Of a stretch of DNA of 64,000 nucleotides, positions 43,812 to 52,292 are shown one piece after another (position 1 is the first letter of the stretch; each line of letters starts with the position of its first letter). Origin of the DNA: Polyangiaceae bacterium (lineage in GTDB: Bacteria > Myxococcota_A > Polyangia > Polyangiales > Polyangiaceae). The position numbers and the translations under genes were made by a program. The stretch spans positions 62,001-126,000 of the forward strand of contig JAICTZ010000002.1 in the NCBI GenBank assembly GCA_025936115.1. The letters run 5' to 3'. Below the pieces are notes generated by a model. It searched no databases and had not been told where the DNA came from. It was given only the letters and a program-made list of their open reading frames with translations.

Positions 43812-44713
43812 CGCACCGCCTCCGGAACCTCAGCCGGATCGACCCGCAGCCGGCGCAGCACGTCGGCGAGGCGCCCGCGCGGCAACGACACGCGCGTCGG
43901 CATGCCGCCTTCGAGCTCGAAGAGCTCGATGAAATTCAAACCGCTGTCGAAGCGCGCCGCGATGCTCACGTTGTTGCGGTCGAGTACGACACTCACGGGC
44001 TCGCGTTCTTGGCCGAGCAGCAGCAGCAGGGTCTTGTCGAGGCGACCGTAGCCTTCCGTCACGTCGACGTAGGCCACGTCCGGCGGCAGGCGACGGTAAG
44101 CCTGAGCCGCGCGGCGCGTCTCGCGCTCGACGGGCAAGAGCTCGTCACCGGCGCGATCGATGGGCTCCCACAGCGCGGCGTCTTCGAGACCGCTCGCGAG
44201 GTGCCGCACGATGACGCCCATGAGCGCCTGATCGTTGGGCCGCCCCCGCAGGGCTCGATCCATGCGATCCGCGATTCGACCCGGCGTGCCGAGCCGCGTA
44301 TCGATGGCGCGCGCGTCGGCGTCGGCGCCGGGGTACGGCTCGAGCCCGCCGCGCAGCCACTTGGCCGCGCTCGCCAGTCCGTCGAAGTCCGTGTGGCAGA
44401 CGATGGTGTCGAGCTTGCCGACGCGTTCGACCAGCGCCGGGTCGATCATTTCCGGACAGGCGCCATGCTCCGCCTTGGTCGCGAGCACGAAGCGTCGGTC
44501 GCTCGCGTAGCGGCCGTGCTCGTCGTGATCATGGTGATCGACCCAGATCCTGAGGCGGCTCGCGAGGCCCTGAATGAACGGCAAGGTCACGCTTTCGAAG
44601 CTGCCGCTCTTGCCGCCGACTCCCGCAAAGGCGATGTCGAGCACCCCGACCTTGCCGTTGAGGGTTTCGGGTTTCGGTAATTTGCGCGGGGTGCCGAAGG
44701 CGAGCTCAACCAT
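43808..44713 (-). CDS. DHH-superfamily-like phosphoesterase with permuted motif order
   Basis: A 301-residue cytoplasmic protein. It contains V-D59-H-H61 (DHH motif) after a V-L-D26 strand, and later C-H107-T-D109-F-D111-G-L-A-S, which looks like DHH motif I (H-x-D-x-D). In normal DHH enzymes motif I comes first and the DHH triad about 60-100 residues later; here the order is reversed, as if the domain were circularly permuted. The C-terminal part resembles a DHHA1-like nucleic-acid/nucleotide-binding tail (G-L-N-F-I-E-L-F). Substrates of the family are short RNAs, cyclic dinucleotides or polyphosphate. Activity is inferred only. Confidence 0.7.
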   Translation of the reverse strand: MVELAFGTPRKLPKPETLNGKVGVLDIAFAGVGGKSGSFESVTLPFIQGLASRLRIWVDHHDHDEHGRYASDRRFVLATKAEHGACPEMIDPALVERVGKLDTIVCHTDFDGLASAAKWLRGGLEPYPGADADARAIDTRLGTPGRIADRMDRALRGRPNDQALMGVIVRHLASGLEDAALWEPIDRAGDELLPVERETRRAAQAYRRLPPDVAYVDVTEGYGRLDKTLLLLLGQEREPVSVVLDRNNVSIAARFDSGLNFIELFELEGGMPTRVSLPRGRLADVLRRLRVDPAEVPEAVR

Positions 44714-44889
44714 CAGGGGGACCGGCGCGGCGCTAGGACACGAGCCCGATCGCGCTCAATCTAGCGCGCCCGCGCACCACCGCAGCGGAGTATCGACAGG
44801 AAAGCGCCTATGACGCCGCACGACGGGCAATACTCGGCGTCAGGTGCTCGATTGCAGCTCGTCTCGTCCGGCACTAGCTTGCCGCCGCC

Positions 44890-45870
44890 GTGCCCACCGT
44901 CTCCGCCGACACACTGCGCCGTGCGCTCGCGCACCCGCTCGCCGCCACCGATTTTCCGACGCTCGGCAAAAAATACGAGGGCAAAGTCCGCGACAATTAC
45001 ACGCTCGCCGACGGCCGGCGCGTGCTCGTCACGACCGATCGCATCAGCGCGTTCGATCACGTGCTCGGCACTTTGCCGCTCAAGGGTCAGGTGTTGAACT
45101 TCGTCGCGGCCTGGTGGTTCGAAAAGACGCGGCACCTCGCGCCGAATCACGTGCTCGACGTGCCGGATCCGAACGTGCTCGTCGCGCGCGAATGCCGGCC
45201 GCTCCCGGTAGAAATGGTCGTGCGCGCGTACCTCACGGGCACGACGTCGACCAGTATTTGGGTGCACTACGAGCGCGGCGCCCGTGAGTTTTGCGGCCAT
45301 GCCCTGCCCGACGGCTTGCGCAAACACGAGCGACTGCCGGAGCTCCTGCTCACGCCGAGCACCAAAGCCGCACACGGCGACCATGACGTCTCGGCGTCGC
45401 GCGCGGAAATCCTCGCGCTCACCGGCATGCCGCCCGCCGAGTTCGATCGCGCCGCCGAGCTCGCCATGACGCTGTTCCGTGAAGGCCAGCGCATCTGCGC
45501 CGAACGCGGCCTCATCCTCGTCGATACCAAGTACGAGCTCGGCAAGACGCCCGACGGTGAAATCGTAGTCATCGACGAGATCCACACGCCGGACTCCTCG
45601 CGCTTTTGGTACGTAAAGAGCTACGCCGAGCGCTTCGCCGCGGGTGAGGACCCCGAGAGCTTCGACAAGGAATACGTGCGCCGCTGGCTCGTCGAACAGG
45701 GTTTTCGCGGCGAGGGTCCGATTCCGTCGATCCCGGACGACGTGAAGATCGAGGCCGTGCTCCGCTACATCGAAGCCGTCGAGCAGATCACGGGTCAGCC
45801 GTTCGTGCCGAACCTCGAGGAGCCCCAGGCGCGACTCAGGAAAAATCTCGCGCCGCTCTTGGGCAGCTGA
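44890..45870 (+). CDS. purC: SAICAR synthase (phosphoribosylaminoimidazole-succinocarboxamide synthase)
   Basis: A 326-residue enzyme from GTG 44890. Motifs include Y-E-G-K-V-R-D-N-Y, T-T-D-R-I-S-A-F-D, L-P-V-E-M-V-V-R-A-Y, and D-E-I-H-T-P-D-S-S-R-F-W near the C-terminus, which together cover the ATP and aspartate sites. It is the long form (about 300 residues) found in many deltaproteobacteria and yeast, as opposed to the 240-residue E. coli form. The gene is alone on its strand, with a 176-base region shared with the divergent DHH-like gene. Confidence 0.95.
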   Translation: MPTVSADTLRRALAHPLAATDFPTLGKKYEGKVRDNYTLADGRRVLVTTDRISAFDHVLGTLPLKGQVLNFVAAWWFEKTRHLAPNHVLDVPDPNVLVARECRPLPVEMVVRAYLTGTTSTSIWVHYERGAREFCGHALPDGLRKHERLPELLLTPSTKAAHGDHDVSASRAEILALTGMPPAEFDRAAELAMTLFREGQRICAERGLILVDTKYELGKTPDGEIVVIDEIHTPDSSRFWYVKSYAERFAAGEDPESFDKEYVRRWLVEQGFRGEGPIPSIPDDVKIEAVLRYIEAVEQITGQPFVPNLEEPQARLRKNLAPLLGS

Positions 45871-45914
45871 GCCCGGCGCTGCTCTCGAGCAAAATCCACG
45901 CTACGCTCGGGTGC

Positions 45915-47099
45915 ATGGCGAACGAGAGCCTGTTCATCGTCGGAGCGGCGCGCACGCCGATCGGCGCGTTCCTCGGCGGCCTTTCGGCCCTGCCGGCCCC
46001 ACGTCTCGGTGCCGTCGCGATTCGCGCGGCGCTCGAGCGCGCCAAAGTCGAGCCCGGACTCGTCGAAGAAGTCTTCATGGGCAACGTGCTGTCGGCCGGC
46101 ATCGGCCAAGCGCCGGCGCGGCAAGCCTCGATTTATGCAGGTCTACCGAACAGCGTGCCCTGCACCACCGTCAACAAAGTCTGCGGTTCGGGCCTGCAAG
46201 CAGCCGTCCTCGCCGCGCGCGCCCTGCTCGTCGGTGACGCCGAGCTCGCGGTCGCGGGCGGTATGGAATCCATGTCGAACGCGCCGTACTACCTGCCGAA
46301 CGCGCGCAGCGGCTACCGCATCGGGGACGGCAAGCTCATCGACGGCATGATGTACGACGGGCTTTGGGATCCGTACAACGAGGACCCGATGGGCAAAGCG
46401 GGCGAGCTCTGCGCGCGCGAGTACGGCTTCGGCCGTGAAGCGCAAGACGCCTTCGCCGTCGAAAGCTACCGGCGCGCCAATCACGCCATCGCCACTGGCG
46501 CCTTCAAAGCCGAAATCGCGCCAGTCTCGCTGCCGCAAAAGAAGGGGGATCCCATCGTCGTCGACACCGACGAGGAACCCGGCCGCGGCGACCCCGCAAA
46601 GCTGCCGAAGCTTCGCCCCGCGTTCGACGCCGAGGGCACCATCACGGCGGGCAACGCTTCGAGCATCGACGACGGCGCGGCGGCCGTCGTGCTCGCGACC
46701 GAAAACGCCGTGAAGCGCCACAAACTCGAGCCGCTCGCGCGCATCGTCGGCTGGGGCGTTGCCGCGCAAGCGCCCGAATGGTTCACGACCGCGCCCGCTC
46801 AGGCGATCGAACGCACGCTCGCGCGCACCAAGCTTTCCACGGGCGATATCGACCTCTGGGAAGTCAACGAAGCCTTCTCCTGCGTCACCCTCGCCTGTGC
46901 GCGCCTCGCCGGTCTCGATCTCGAGCGCGTCAATGTCCGTGGCGGCGCCGTAGCGCTCGGCCATCCGATCGGGGCTTCGGGCGCGCGCGTGCTCGTCACC
47001 CTGCTCCACGCCCTCAAAGACCTGCGCGCGCGCCGCGGCCTCGCGACACTGTGCATCGGCGGCGGTGAAGCGGTCGCCATGGTCGTGGAACGCCTTTAA
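45915..47099 (+). CDS. Acetyl-CoA C-acetyltransferase (thiolase)
   Basis: A 394-residue thiolase. The acyl-accepting C90 lies in N-K-V-C-G-S-G-L-Q-A; the histidine of A-L-G-H-P-I-G-A-S-G and the second cysteine of L-C-I-G-G-G-E are also in place. The last motif normally reads C-I-G-G-G-Q-G, so the E-A variation is slightly unusual. It catalyses acetoacetyl-CoA formation or cleavage. It could process acetoacetate from tyrosine breakdown after activation, but it is 5 kb from that cluster, so this is inference. Confidence 0.93.
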   Translation: MANESLFIVGAARTPIGAFLGGLSALPAPRLGAVAIRAALERAKVEPGLVEEVFMGNVLSAGIGQAPARQASIYAGLPNSVPCTTVNKVCGSGLQAAVLAARALLVGDAELAVAGGMESMSNAPYYLPNARSGYRIGDGKLIDGMMYDGLWDPYNEDPMGKAGELCAREYGFGREAQDAFAVESYRRANHAIATGAFKAEIAPVSLPQKKGDPIVVDTDEEPGRGDPAKLPKLRPAFDAEGTITAGNASSIDDGAAAVVLATENAVKRHKLEPLARIVGWGVAAQAPEWFTTAPAQAIERTLARTKLSTGDIDLWEVNEAFSCVTLACARLAGLDLERVNVRGGAVALGHPIGASGARVLVTLLHALKDLRARRGLATLCIGGGEAVAMVVERL

Positions 47100-47149
47100 T
47101 CGAGCGTGGCGGCACTCGCTTCGTTCGAGCCTCGGGAACTCTCGGCACC

Positions 47150-47374
47150 GTGAACTCCTCCGTGTTTTCACCCGATTTCCAGACTGCTTTCGTCGCCATG
47201 CGTTATTTTTTGGGTGCGCGCGGCGAGGGCCTCGGGGCGCCGCTCGGTGACGCGCCCGCGGCCCGCGTGACGGAGGAGCGTCTCGCACAACCCGAGCGCG
47301 AGCGCCGCGCCGAAGCGCTCGCCGTCGAAATCGGTCGCGTCGTGCGCGCGCTCGAGGCGAGGAATTTCCGATGA
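47150..47374 (+). CDS. 74-residue protein coupled to a FliH/SctL-like gene
   Basis: A small product from GTG 47150. The N-terminus (about 25 residues) is mixed hydrophobic (S-P-D-F-Q-T-A-F-V-A-M-R-Y-F) and the C-terminus is a charged helix (E-R-L-A-Q-P-E-R-E-R-R-A-E). Its stop overlaps the start of the next gene as ATGA, a sign of translational coupling and of a real gene. I do not recognise the family. A partner or adaptor for the SctL/FliH-like protein is a plausible guess. Confidence 0.6.
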   Translation: MNSSVFSPDFQTAFVAMRYFLGARGEGLGAPLGDAPAARVTEERLAQPERERRAEALAVEIGRVVRALEARNFR

Positions 47375-48024
47375 CGCTCGGCTTCGGCCGCGTCCTCCCC
47401 GCTGCTCCCGAGGACGAGCTCTCGACGGCTTCGCGCCGCGCGGCGCCACCACGCGCGCTCGGGCGCGTCGTGCCGGCCGACATGGTGCGCGCAAGTGACC
47501 AGGCGCGCGCCATCGTCGCGCGCGCGGAAGACGAAGCGAAAAAGCTGCTCGCAGCCGCCGAAAATCGCGCCGCCGCGCTCGCGGCCGACTTGACGGCGCG
47601 CGCGAAGACCGAAGCCGCGACGGCGCTCGCCGCGCGTGAATTGGCCGTCGCCGCCCGCGAAACGCACGCCCTCGAACGCGAGCGCGACCAAATCGTCGCG
47701 CTCGCGCGCTTGCTCGCCGAGCGGCTGCTCGGTGAAACCCTGCGCCTCGATCCGACGCGCGTCGTCGCCCTCGCGCGCCAAACGCTCGCTGAGGCCCGCG
47801 GCGCGCGCAAGCTCACGCTGGCCGTCCACCCCGACGACGTGCCGCACCTCGAGCGCGCCCTCGCGACCCAGTCGCTTCCACCGCCCGTCACCGTCGTCGC
47901 CGACGCGAGTCGCCGTCCCGGCAGCGTCCGGCTCGACACCGAGCTCGGCAGCCTCGACGCGGAGCTCGCGCCCCAACTCGACCGGCTAGCCCAGAAACTA
48001 CGCGAGGCGCTCGAGCGTGCCTGA
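47371..48024 (+). CDS. FliH/SctL/V-ATPase E-type stator protein, orphan
   Basis: A 217-residue protein. Residues about 38-130 form a long Ala/Glu/Arg helix (D-E-A-K-K-L-L-A-A-A-E) that should be coiled coil. The C-terminal domain matches FliH/SctL: A-E-R-L-L-G-E-T-L-R-L-D-P, then L-A-V-H-P-D-D and G-S-V-R-L-D-T-E-L-G-S-L-D-A-E-L. Such proteins tether the ATPase of flagellar or type III export systems. No ATPase, ring or apparatus gene is found nearby, which is unusual. The end overlaps the M50 protease gene by eight bases. Confidence 0.8.
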   Translation: MTLGFGRVLPAAPEDELSTASRRAAPPRALGRVVPADMVRASDQARAIVARAEDEAKKLLAAAENRAAALAADLTARAKTEAATALAARELAVAARETHALERERDQIVALARLLAERLLGETLRLDPTRVVALARQTLAEARGARKLTLAVHPDDVPHLERALATQSLPPPVTVVADASRRPGSVRLDTELGSLDAELAPQLDRLAQKLREALERA

Positions 48025-48979
48025 CGCCGCGGGCCCGCCCGATTCGAACCGCGACGCCGCCCGGCTTCCGAAGCTCACCTGGCCGCGCGTTCGCCTGAAC
48101 GTCCTGCTCTTCGCGCTGACCGTCTGGAGCGTCTTCGACACGGGCGCCATCGACGCGGGCACCCCGTATCGTCTACTCGCCGGCTGGAAGTTCGCGGTGC
48201 CGCTGCTCGCGATCCTGCTCGCGCACGAGTTCGGTCACTACTTCGCGTCGCGTTATCACCGCGTGCCGGCGTCGCTGCCCTACTTCATCCCGCTGCCGAG
48301 ACTCGGCTTCCTCGGCACGATGGGCGCCGTGATCTCGATGCGCGACACCATCCGCTCGCGCAACGCCCTGCTCGACATCGGCGCGTCCGGTCCGCTCGCC
48401 GGGCTCGTCGTTGCCATCCCGGTGCTCTTCTGGGGCGTCGCACATTCGCCCGTCGTCGGGGCGATTCCCGGCGCCTACATGCAGGAGGGACAGAGCCTGC
48501 TCTACGTCGCCATCAAATGGCTGGTGCACGGCCCCATTCCACCGGGCCACGACGTGCAGCTTCACCCGACGGCCTGGGCGGGCTGGGCCGGACTCTTGCT
48601 GACCCTCATCAATCTGCTCCCGTACGGACAGCTCGACGGCGGGCACGTCGCCTACGCCTTGTTCGGCGAGCGTCAGAATCGGTTCGCGCCGTGGTTTCGC
48701 CGCGCGCTCTTGCCGCTCTTCGCGCTGAACCTCGTGAAGTTCGTCGTGCCGGCCCTCTCGCACCCCGATCGCTTCCACCTCGCCATCGCCGTCGGCAATT
48801 CGATTTTCTGGCTCGAGTGGTTCATCGTGCTCGGCGTGCTCGGCCGCTTTTCGGGCAAGGATCACCCGCCGTTCGAACCGGGCCCGCTGCGCGGCTGGCG
48901 GCGCGGCGTCGGCTGGCTCACGCTCGCGATCTTCGTAGCGCTCTTCATGCCCACGCCCATCGCGCAGGTGATTCCCTGA
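48017..48979 (+). CDS. Site-2 protease, M50 family intramembrane metallopeptidase
   Basis: A 320-residue protein from GTG 48017 with about six membrane helices. The zinc motif is H70-E-F-G-H74 and the third ligand is in L-L-P-Y-G-Q-L-D207-G-G-H. It lacks a PDZ domain, so it resembles the compact S2P group instead of RseP. It would cut membrane-bound substrates such as anti-sigma factors. No sigma or anti-sigma gene is adjacent. The eight-base overlap with the SctL-like gene couples their translation. The end faces coaD with ten bases between stops. Confidence 0.92.
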   Translation: MPDAAGPPDSNRDAARLPKLTWPRVRLNVLLFALTVWSVFDTGAIDAGTPYRLLAGWKFAVPLLAILLAHEFGHYFASRYHRVPASLPYFIPLPRLGFLGTMGAVISMRDTIRSRNALLDIGASGPLAGLVVAIPVLFWGVAHSPVVGAIPGAYMQEGQSLLYVAIKWLVHGPIPPGHDVQLHPTAWAGWAGLLLTLINLLPYGQLDGGHVAYALFGERQNRFAPWFRRALLPLFALNLVKFVVPALSHPDRFHLAIAVGNSIFWLEWFIVLGVLGRFSGKDHPPFEPGPLRGWRRGVGWLTLAIFVALFMPTPIAQVIP

Positions 48980-48989
48980 ACGCCCGCAG

Positions 48990-49490
48990 TTACACGCGTT
49001 TTTCGCTGTATTTGCGTTTGAGCGCTTGGCACACCGTCGCCGGCGTGTAGCGGCTCACGTCTCCGCCATAACGCGCGATCTCGCGCACGAGCGAGGCCGA
49101 AATGAAGCCGTACGTCGTGCGCGTCGGTAAGAACACGGTGTCGATCTCCGGCTTCAGGTCCGCGTTCGCGTGCGCGATTTGCAGCTCGTACTCGAAGTCC
49201 GAGCCCACGCGCAGTCCGCGCACCACGACGCGCGCTCCCACGCGCTTGCCGTAATCGACCAAGAGTCCCCCGAAGCTTGCGACGGTGACATTGCTGAACG
49301 GCGCGCAAATCTCGGTGAGCAGCTCGAGCCGCTCGTCGACGCTGAACAGCGGCGAGCGCGTCGGGTTCGTGCCGACGGCGACGATCAGCTTCGGAAAAAG
49401 CCGCGCGGCGCGTTCCACCAAGTCCAGATGGCCGTAAGTCGGCGGATCGAAGCTGCCGGCGTAAATCGCGAGCTCGACCCCTTCGCTCAT
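48990..49490 (-). CDS. coaD: Phosphopantetheine adenylyltransferase
   Basis: A 166-residue protein with the nucleotidylyltransferase motif G-S-F-D-P-P-T-Y-G-H21 and I-S-A-S-L-V-R-E near the C-terminus. It joins ATP and 4'-phosphopantetheine in coenzyme A synthesis. The usual I-T-x-G-H reads P-T-Y-G-H here, a tolerated change. Its start overlaps the stop of the upstream TPR/aspartyl-protease-like lipoprotein gene by an ATGA junction, so the two genes are read together. Confidence 0.95.
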   Translation of the reverse strand: MSEGVELAIYAGSFDPPTYGHLDLVERAARLFPKLIVAVGTNPTRSPLFSVDERLELLTEICAPFSNVTVASFGGLLVDYGKRVGARVVVRGLRVGSDFEYELQIAHANADLKPEIDTVFLPTRTTYGFISASLVREIARYGGDVSRYTPATVCQALKRKYSEKRV

Positions 49491-50893
49491 GGCTTCTTCG
49501 GGGCGGGTTGAGCGCCCTTGGGCGCGGCGGGTTTGCCGGCTTTGCCGCCCTTGCCCTTGGCGGGCGGCTCGTCGTCTTCCGCGTCGCCGCTCTCGGCGGC
49601 GTCACTGTCGTCCGCCGGCACGTCGACGTCCGGCACGTCGAGCGGCAGCGAAGGGCCGAGGGCTTCCGTGGGCAGGTCCTCGAGCCACATGCTGCGGCCG
49701 CCGTCGATGAGCGTCATGCGGAACGTCGCGAGCAGGCCCGAGCCGAGCAGACCGTCCACGTTGACGCCGAGGCCCTCCGCGCGCTCCTTGACGGCGCCGT
49801 CGCCCTCGAGCCCCGGTACGTGCGGCACCTCGAACGCGCCGAGCCGGAGCGACGGCAGGACGCCTTCACGCAAGGATCCCGAGTTCGGCAAGGTGTGCAG
49901 ACTCGAGGCGGGCACTCCGGCTTTCGCCCAGGCGGCGCCGTCGAGCGCCACGGGGTAGGTGAGCGACGTATCGATCAGCAGCGAACAGGCCGGCGCGGAG
50001 TCGCCGCTACCGAACGCGCCGCGGACGAGCATACCGCCGCCGCGCACGTAGTTCAGGCGCACGGTCGTCGCGGCGGGCGGCGGCGGCGGTTCGAAGGAGC
50101 GCACCACGAATTGGCCGCCGGCAAAATCGATGGTCGGATGCAGATGCCGGAGCAAGTTCACCCCGAGCAGGATCTTGATCGGCGCGTTCACCTGTTTCGA
50201 AAGTGCGGAAAGATCCTTCGCGAGCACGGGCACGTCGCGCACCTCGACGCGTTCGCCGAAGCGGAGCGACACCCAGGACGGCTCGGTGCCCGCGGCCGCG
50301 TCGACGACGGCTTCGGCGGTCCCCGTGGCGATCATGCCGAGCGCGGGGTCGCCGTCGATCTCGACGGGGACGATCATCGACGCGGAGCCGGTGCGCGGCA
50401 TGTCCATCACGGCAAGCAAGCCGCCGCTCATATCGAACGGCTTCCGCCCCACGCCGCGGCGCGCCAATTTCACGATCTCGACGGCCCAGCCGTCCTTCAC
50501 GTCCGGGTCGCGCAAGAGCGCGTCGAGCTCGTCGGCGGCGCTCTGCACGTCGCCGCGGTACCAGAGCGCGCGCCCGCGCACACCCCGCGCGTCGGCGCTG
50601 TTGAGGCCCTTCAGCACTTCGATCGTACGGTCGTAGTCGAGCCGCGCGAGCGAAATACGACCGGCGAGTAGCCGTGTTTCAGGCTGATTCGGCGCAGCGC
50701 GTAAAGCGTTCTCGACGGCGAGCTCGGCGTCCTCGAGGTCGCCCGACTGGTAGCTCGCCGCGCCGCGGTCGTACCAGCGCTTGGCAACGGGCGGAAACTC
50801 GGCCTGGTGGGCCGCCGAGCTGCACGCGGTGGAGAGAGCGAGTGGCGCGAGGCCCAAGGCGACGCGTAGAGCGAAAAGGCACGGTTTCGTCAC
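49487..50893 (-). CDS. TPR lipoprotein with degenerate retropepsin-like domains
   Basis: A 468-residue product from GTG 50893. The signal ends at S-T-A-C24. Residues about 40-120 form a TPR-like unit (Y-D-R-G-A-A-S-Y-Q-S-G-D-L-E-D-A-E). Two aspartyl-protease-like halves follow: the first has I-A-T-G-T-A-E where an active enzyme has D-T-G, the second L-L-I-D-T-S-L-T. The first catalytic Asp is lost, so proteolysis is unlikely. A Pro/Lys-rich tail (K-G-K-G-G-K-A-G-K) ends the protein. Coupling to coaD is by ATGA overlap. Function unknown; binding role favoured. Confidence 0.72.
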   Translation of the reverse strand: MTKPCLFALRVALGLAPLALSTACSSAAHQAEFPPVAKRWYDRGAASYQSGDLEDAELAVENALRAAPNQPETRLLAGRISLARLDYDRTIEVLKGLNSADARGVRGRALWYRGDVQSAADELDALLRDPDVKDGWAVEIVKLARRGVGRKPFDMSGGLLAVMDMPRTGSASMIVPVEIDGDPALGMIATGTAEAVVDAAAGTEPSWVSLRFGERVEVRDVPVLAKDLSALSKQVNAPIKILLGVNLLRHLHPTIDFAGGQFVVRSFEPPPPPAATTVRLNYVRGGGMLVRGAFGSGDSAPACSLLIDTSLTYPVALDGAAWAKAGVPASSLHTLPNSGSLREGVLPSLRLGAFEVPHVPGLEGDGAVKERAEGLGVNVDGLLGSGLLATFRMTLIDGGRSMWLEDLPTEALGPSLPLDVPDVDVPADDSDAAESGDAEDDEPPAKGKGGKAGKPAAPKGAQPAPKKP

Positions 50894-51000
50894 TTGGAAT
50901 GCCGGTAGGGTGGCCTCGCTAGTAGCTCACAACCACGGCGACGCCAACGAAAGCCGGCTTCGGAGGCCTGAGAGCCCCGGAAATGCTAGTCTGATTACCC

Positions 51001-51606
51001 GTGCACGTGGAGACTCCGAGCATGGCCGAAGGGCGGGATGTACTGAGCCTCCCGGTCCTGCTCTTGAACCGGCATTTCGTGCCGGTGAGCGTAGCGACGG
51101 CGAGGCGGGCTTTCGTGCTGCTCTACGGGGGCGCCGCGCGCGCCCTCGATGACGACGGCGACACCTACGATTTCGACACCTGGTTTCACTTGCCGCTGCG
51201 CAAGACGGACGATCCGCTGCCGGTCATCGGCGGCGCCGTCCGCGTGCCGCGCGTCTTGCACCTGACGCGCTACGAGCGAGCACCGCGTTTCAGCGTGCGG
51301 CTCACGCGCCGGAATCTGATGATCCGCGATCAGTATCAGTGCCAGTACTGCGGCAAGCGCCCGAACCAGCGCGATTTGAACCTCGACCACGTCGTCCCGC
51401 GTTCGCGCGGCGGCCAAGACTCGTGGGAAAATCTGGTGGTCTCGTGTCGTGGCTGCAACCTGAAGAAGGGCCGCCGCACCCCGGTCGAAGCGGGCATGTT
51501 GCTGCTCCGGAATCCCCATGTCCCCAAGTGGTCGACGGCTACGCAGATCTTGCTCGTGACGCGCGAGCCCTACCGCCAGTGGGAACCGTTCCTGAAGGCC
51601 GGCTGA
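51001..51606 (+). CDS. HNH endonuclease family protein
   Basis: The product is 201 residues from GTG 51001 (ATG 51022 is an alternative). The C-terminal half carries C-Q-Y-C-G-K, then L-N-L-D-H-V-V-P-R-S-R-G-G, E-N-L-V and C-R-G-C-N-x-K-K, that is a zinc-bound HNH nuclease core with the catalytic histidine in D-H-V. The N-terminal 90 residues have a conserved-looking L-L-N-R-H-F-V-P-V. Stand-alone proteins of this type are common in many bacteria, and not tied to a restriction system here. Role unknown. Confidence 0.9.
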   Translation: MHVETPSMAEGRDVLSLPVLLLNRHFVPVSVATARRAFVLLYGGAARALDDDGDTYDFDTWFHLPLRKTDDPLPVIGGAVRVPRVLHLTRYERAPRFSVRLTRRNLMIRDQYQCQYCGKRPNQRDLNLDHVVPRSRGGQDSWENLVVSCRGCNLKKGRRTPVEAGMLLLRNPHVPKWSTATQILLVTREPYRQWEPFLKAG

Positions 51607-51679
51607 AGCGCGAGAACCCGGCTTCTGCGGATATCTCACTCTTTCGGCGGCTGGCGCTCGAGACGGCGCTTCGCCTACG

Positions 51680-52267
51680 ATGCTGCGGATGACACGCTTT
51701 GCGGCTGCGTCCGTGCTCGCGCTCGTCTCTTTCACGTTCGGCTGTGGCGGCAGTTCGACGCCCGCTCAGACGGCCTCGCAACCGATACCCGCCGCGCCCG
51801 CGACTGACCCTGCGCCCACGGCAGCCAGCGCGCCGGCAGCGACGGGCAGCGACGGCTGGGAAGGCGAAGGCGAAGCCAAAGGCAACGCCGCGCCCGCTGC
51901 CGCCCCGCCGGAGAGCAAGCCGGTCGCCGCCGGCTCCAAACAGCCCGAGGAGACGCGCACGGTCGAAGTGATCACGAAGGTGATCAAGGGGCACCGCGCC
52001 GAGATCCGGCAGCAGTGTTACGAGCCCGCGCGCAAGGACCTGCCGTCGCTGCAGGGCGACATGGTGATTCACCTCGTGCTCGATCCGGCGGGCAAGGTGA
52101 AGACGGCGGAGCTGAACCTCGAGCGCTCGACGTTGAAGGCCGCCGCCGTCGTCGATTGCGCGACGAAGCTGCTCAAGAGCATCGATTTTCCGCCGTCCTC
52201 GCGCGGACTCGAAACCGTGGTCAATTATCCGTTCAACTTCATGCCGGGCGGGCCGGCGCCGCGCTGA
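51680..52267 (+). CDS. AgmX/PglI-type lipoprotein with TonB-like C-terminal domain
   Basis: A 195-residue product with a signal and lipobox F-T-F-G-C22, followed by a Pro/Ala-rich linker (to about residue 90). The C-terminal domain has I-K-G-H-R-A-E-I-R-Q-Q-C-Y-E and later V-I-H-L-V-L-D-P-A-G-K-V-K-T-A-E-L and C-A-T-K-L-L-K-S-I-D-F-P, the pattern of the myxobacterial AgmX/PglI C-terminal family (TonB-like fold). Members take part in gliding motility or envelope assembly in Myxococcus. ATG 51689 is an alternative start. Confidence 0.78.
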   Translation: MLRMTRFAAASVLALVSFTFGCGGSSTPAQTASQPIPAAPATDPAPTAASAPAATGSDGWEGEGEAKGNAAPAAAPPESKPVAAGSKQPEETRTVEVITKVIKGHRAEIRQQCYEPARKDLPSLQGDMVIHLVLDPAGKVKTAELNLERSTLKAAAVVDCATKLLKSIDFPPSSRGLETVVNYPFNFMPGGPAPR

Positions 52268-52292
52268 ACGCGCGCGCTCGGAAAGCACGCGC

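Noticed and set aside
47150..48979. Fragment of a type III secretion cluster
   Set aside because: Only a stator-like gene is present; no ATPase, ring, needle or export gene could be found, so a system cannot be claimed.
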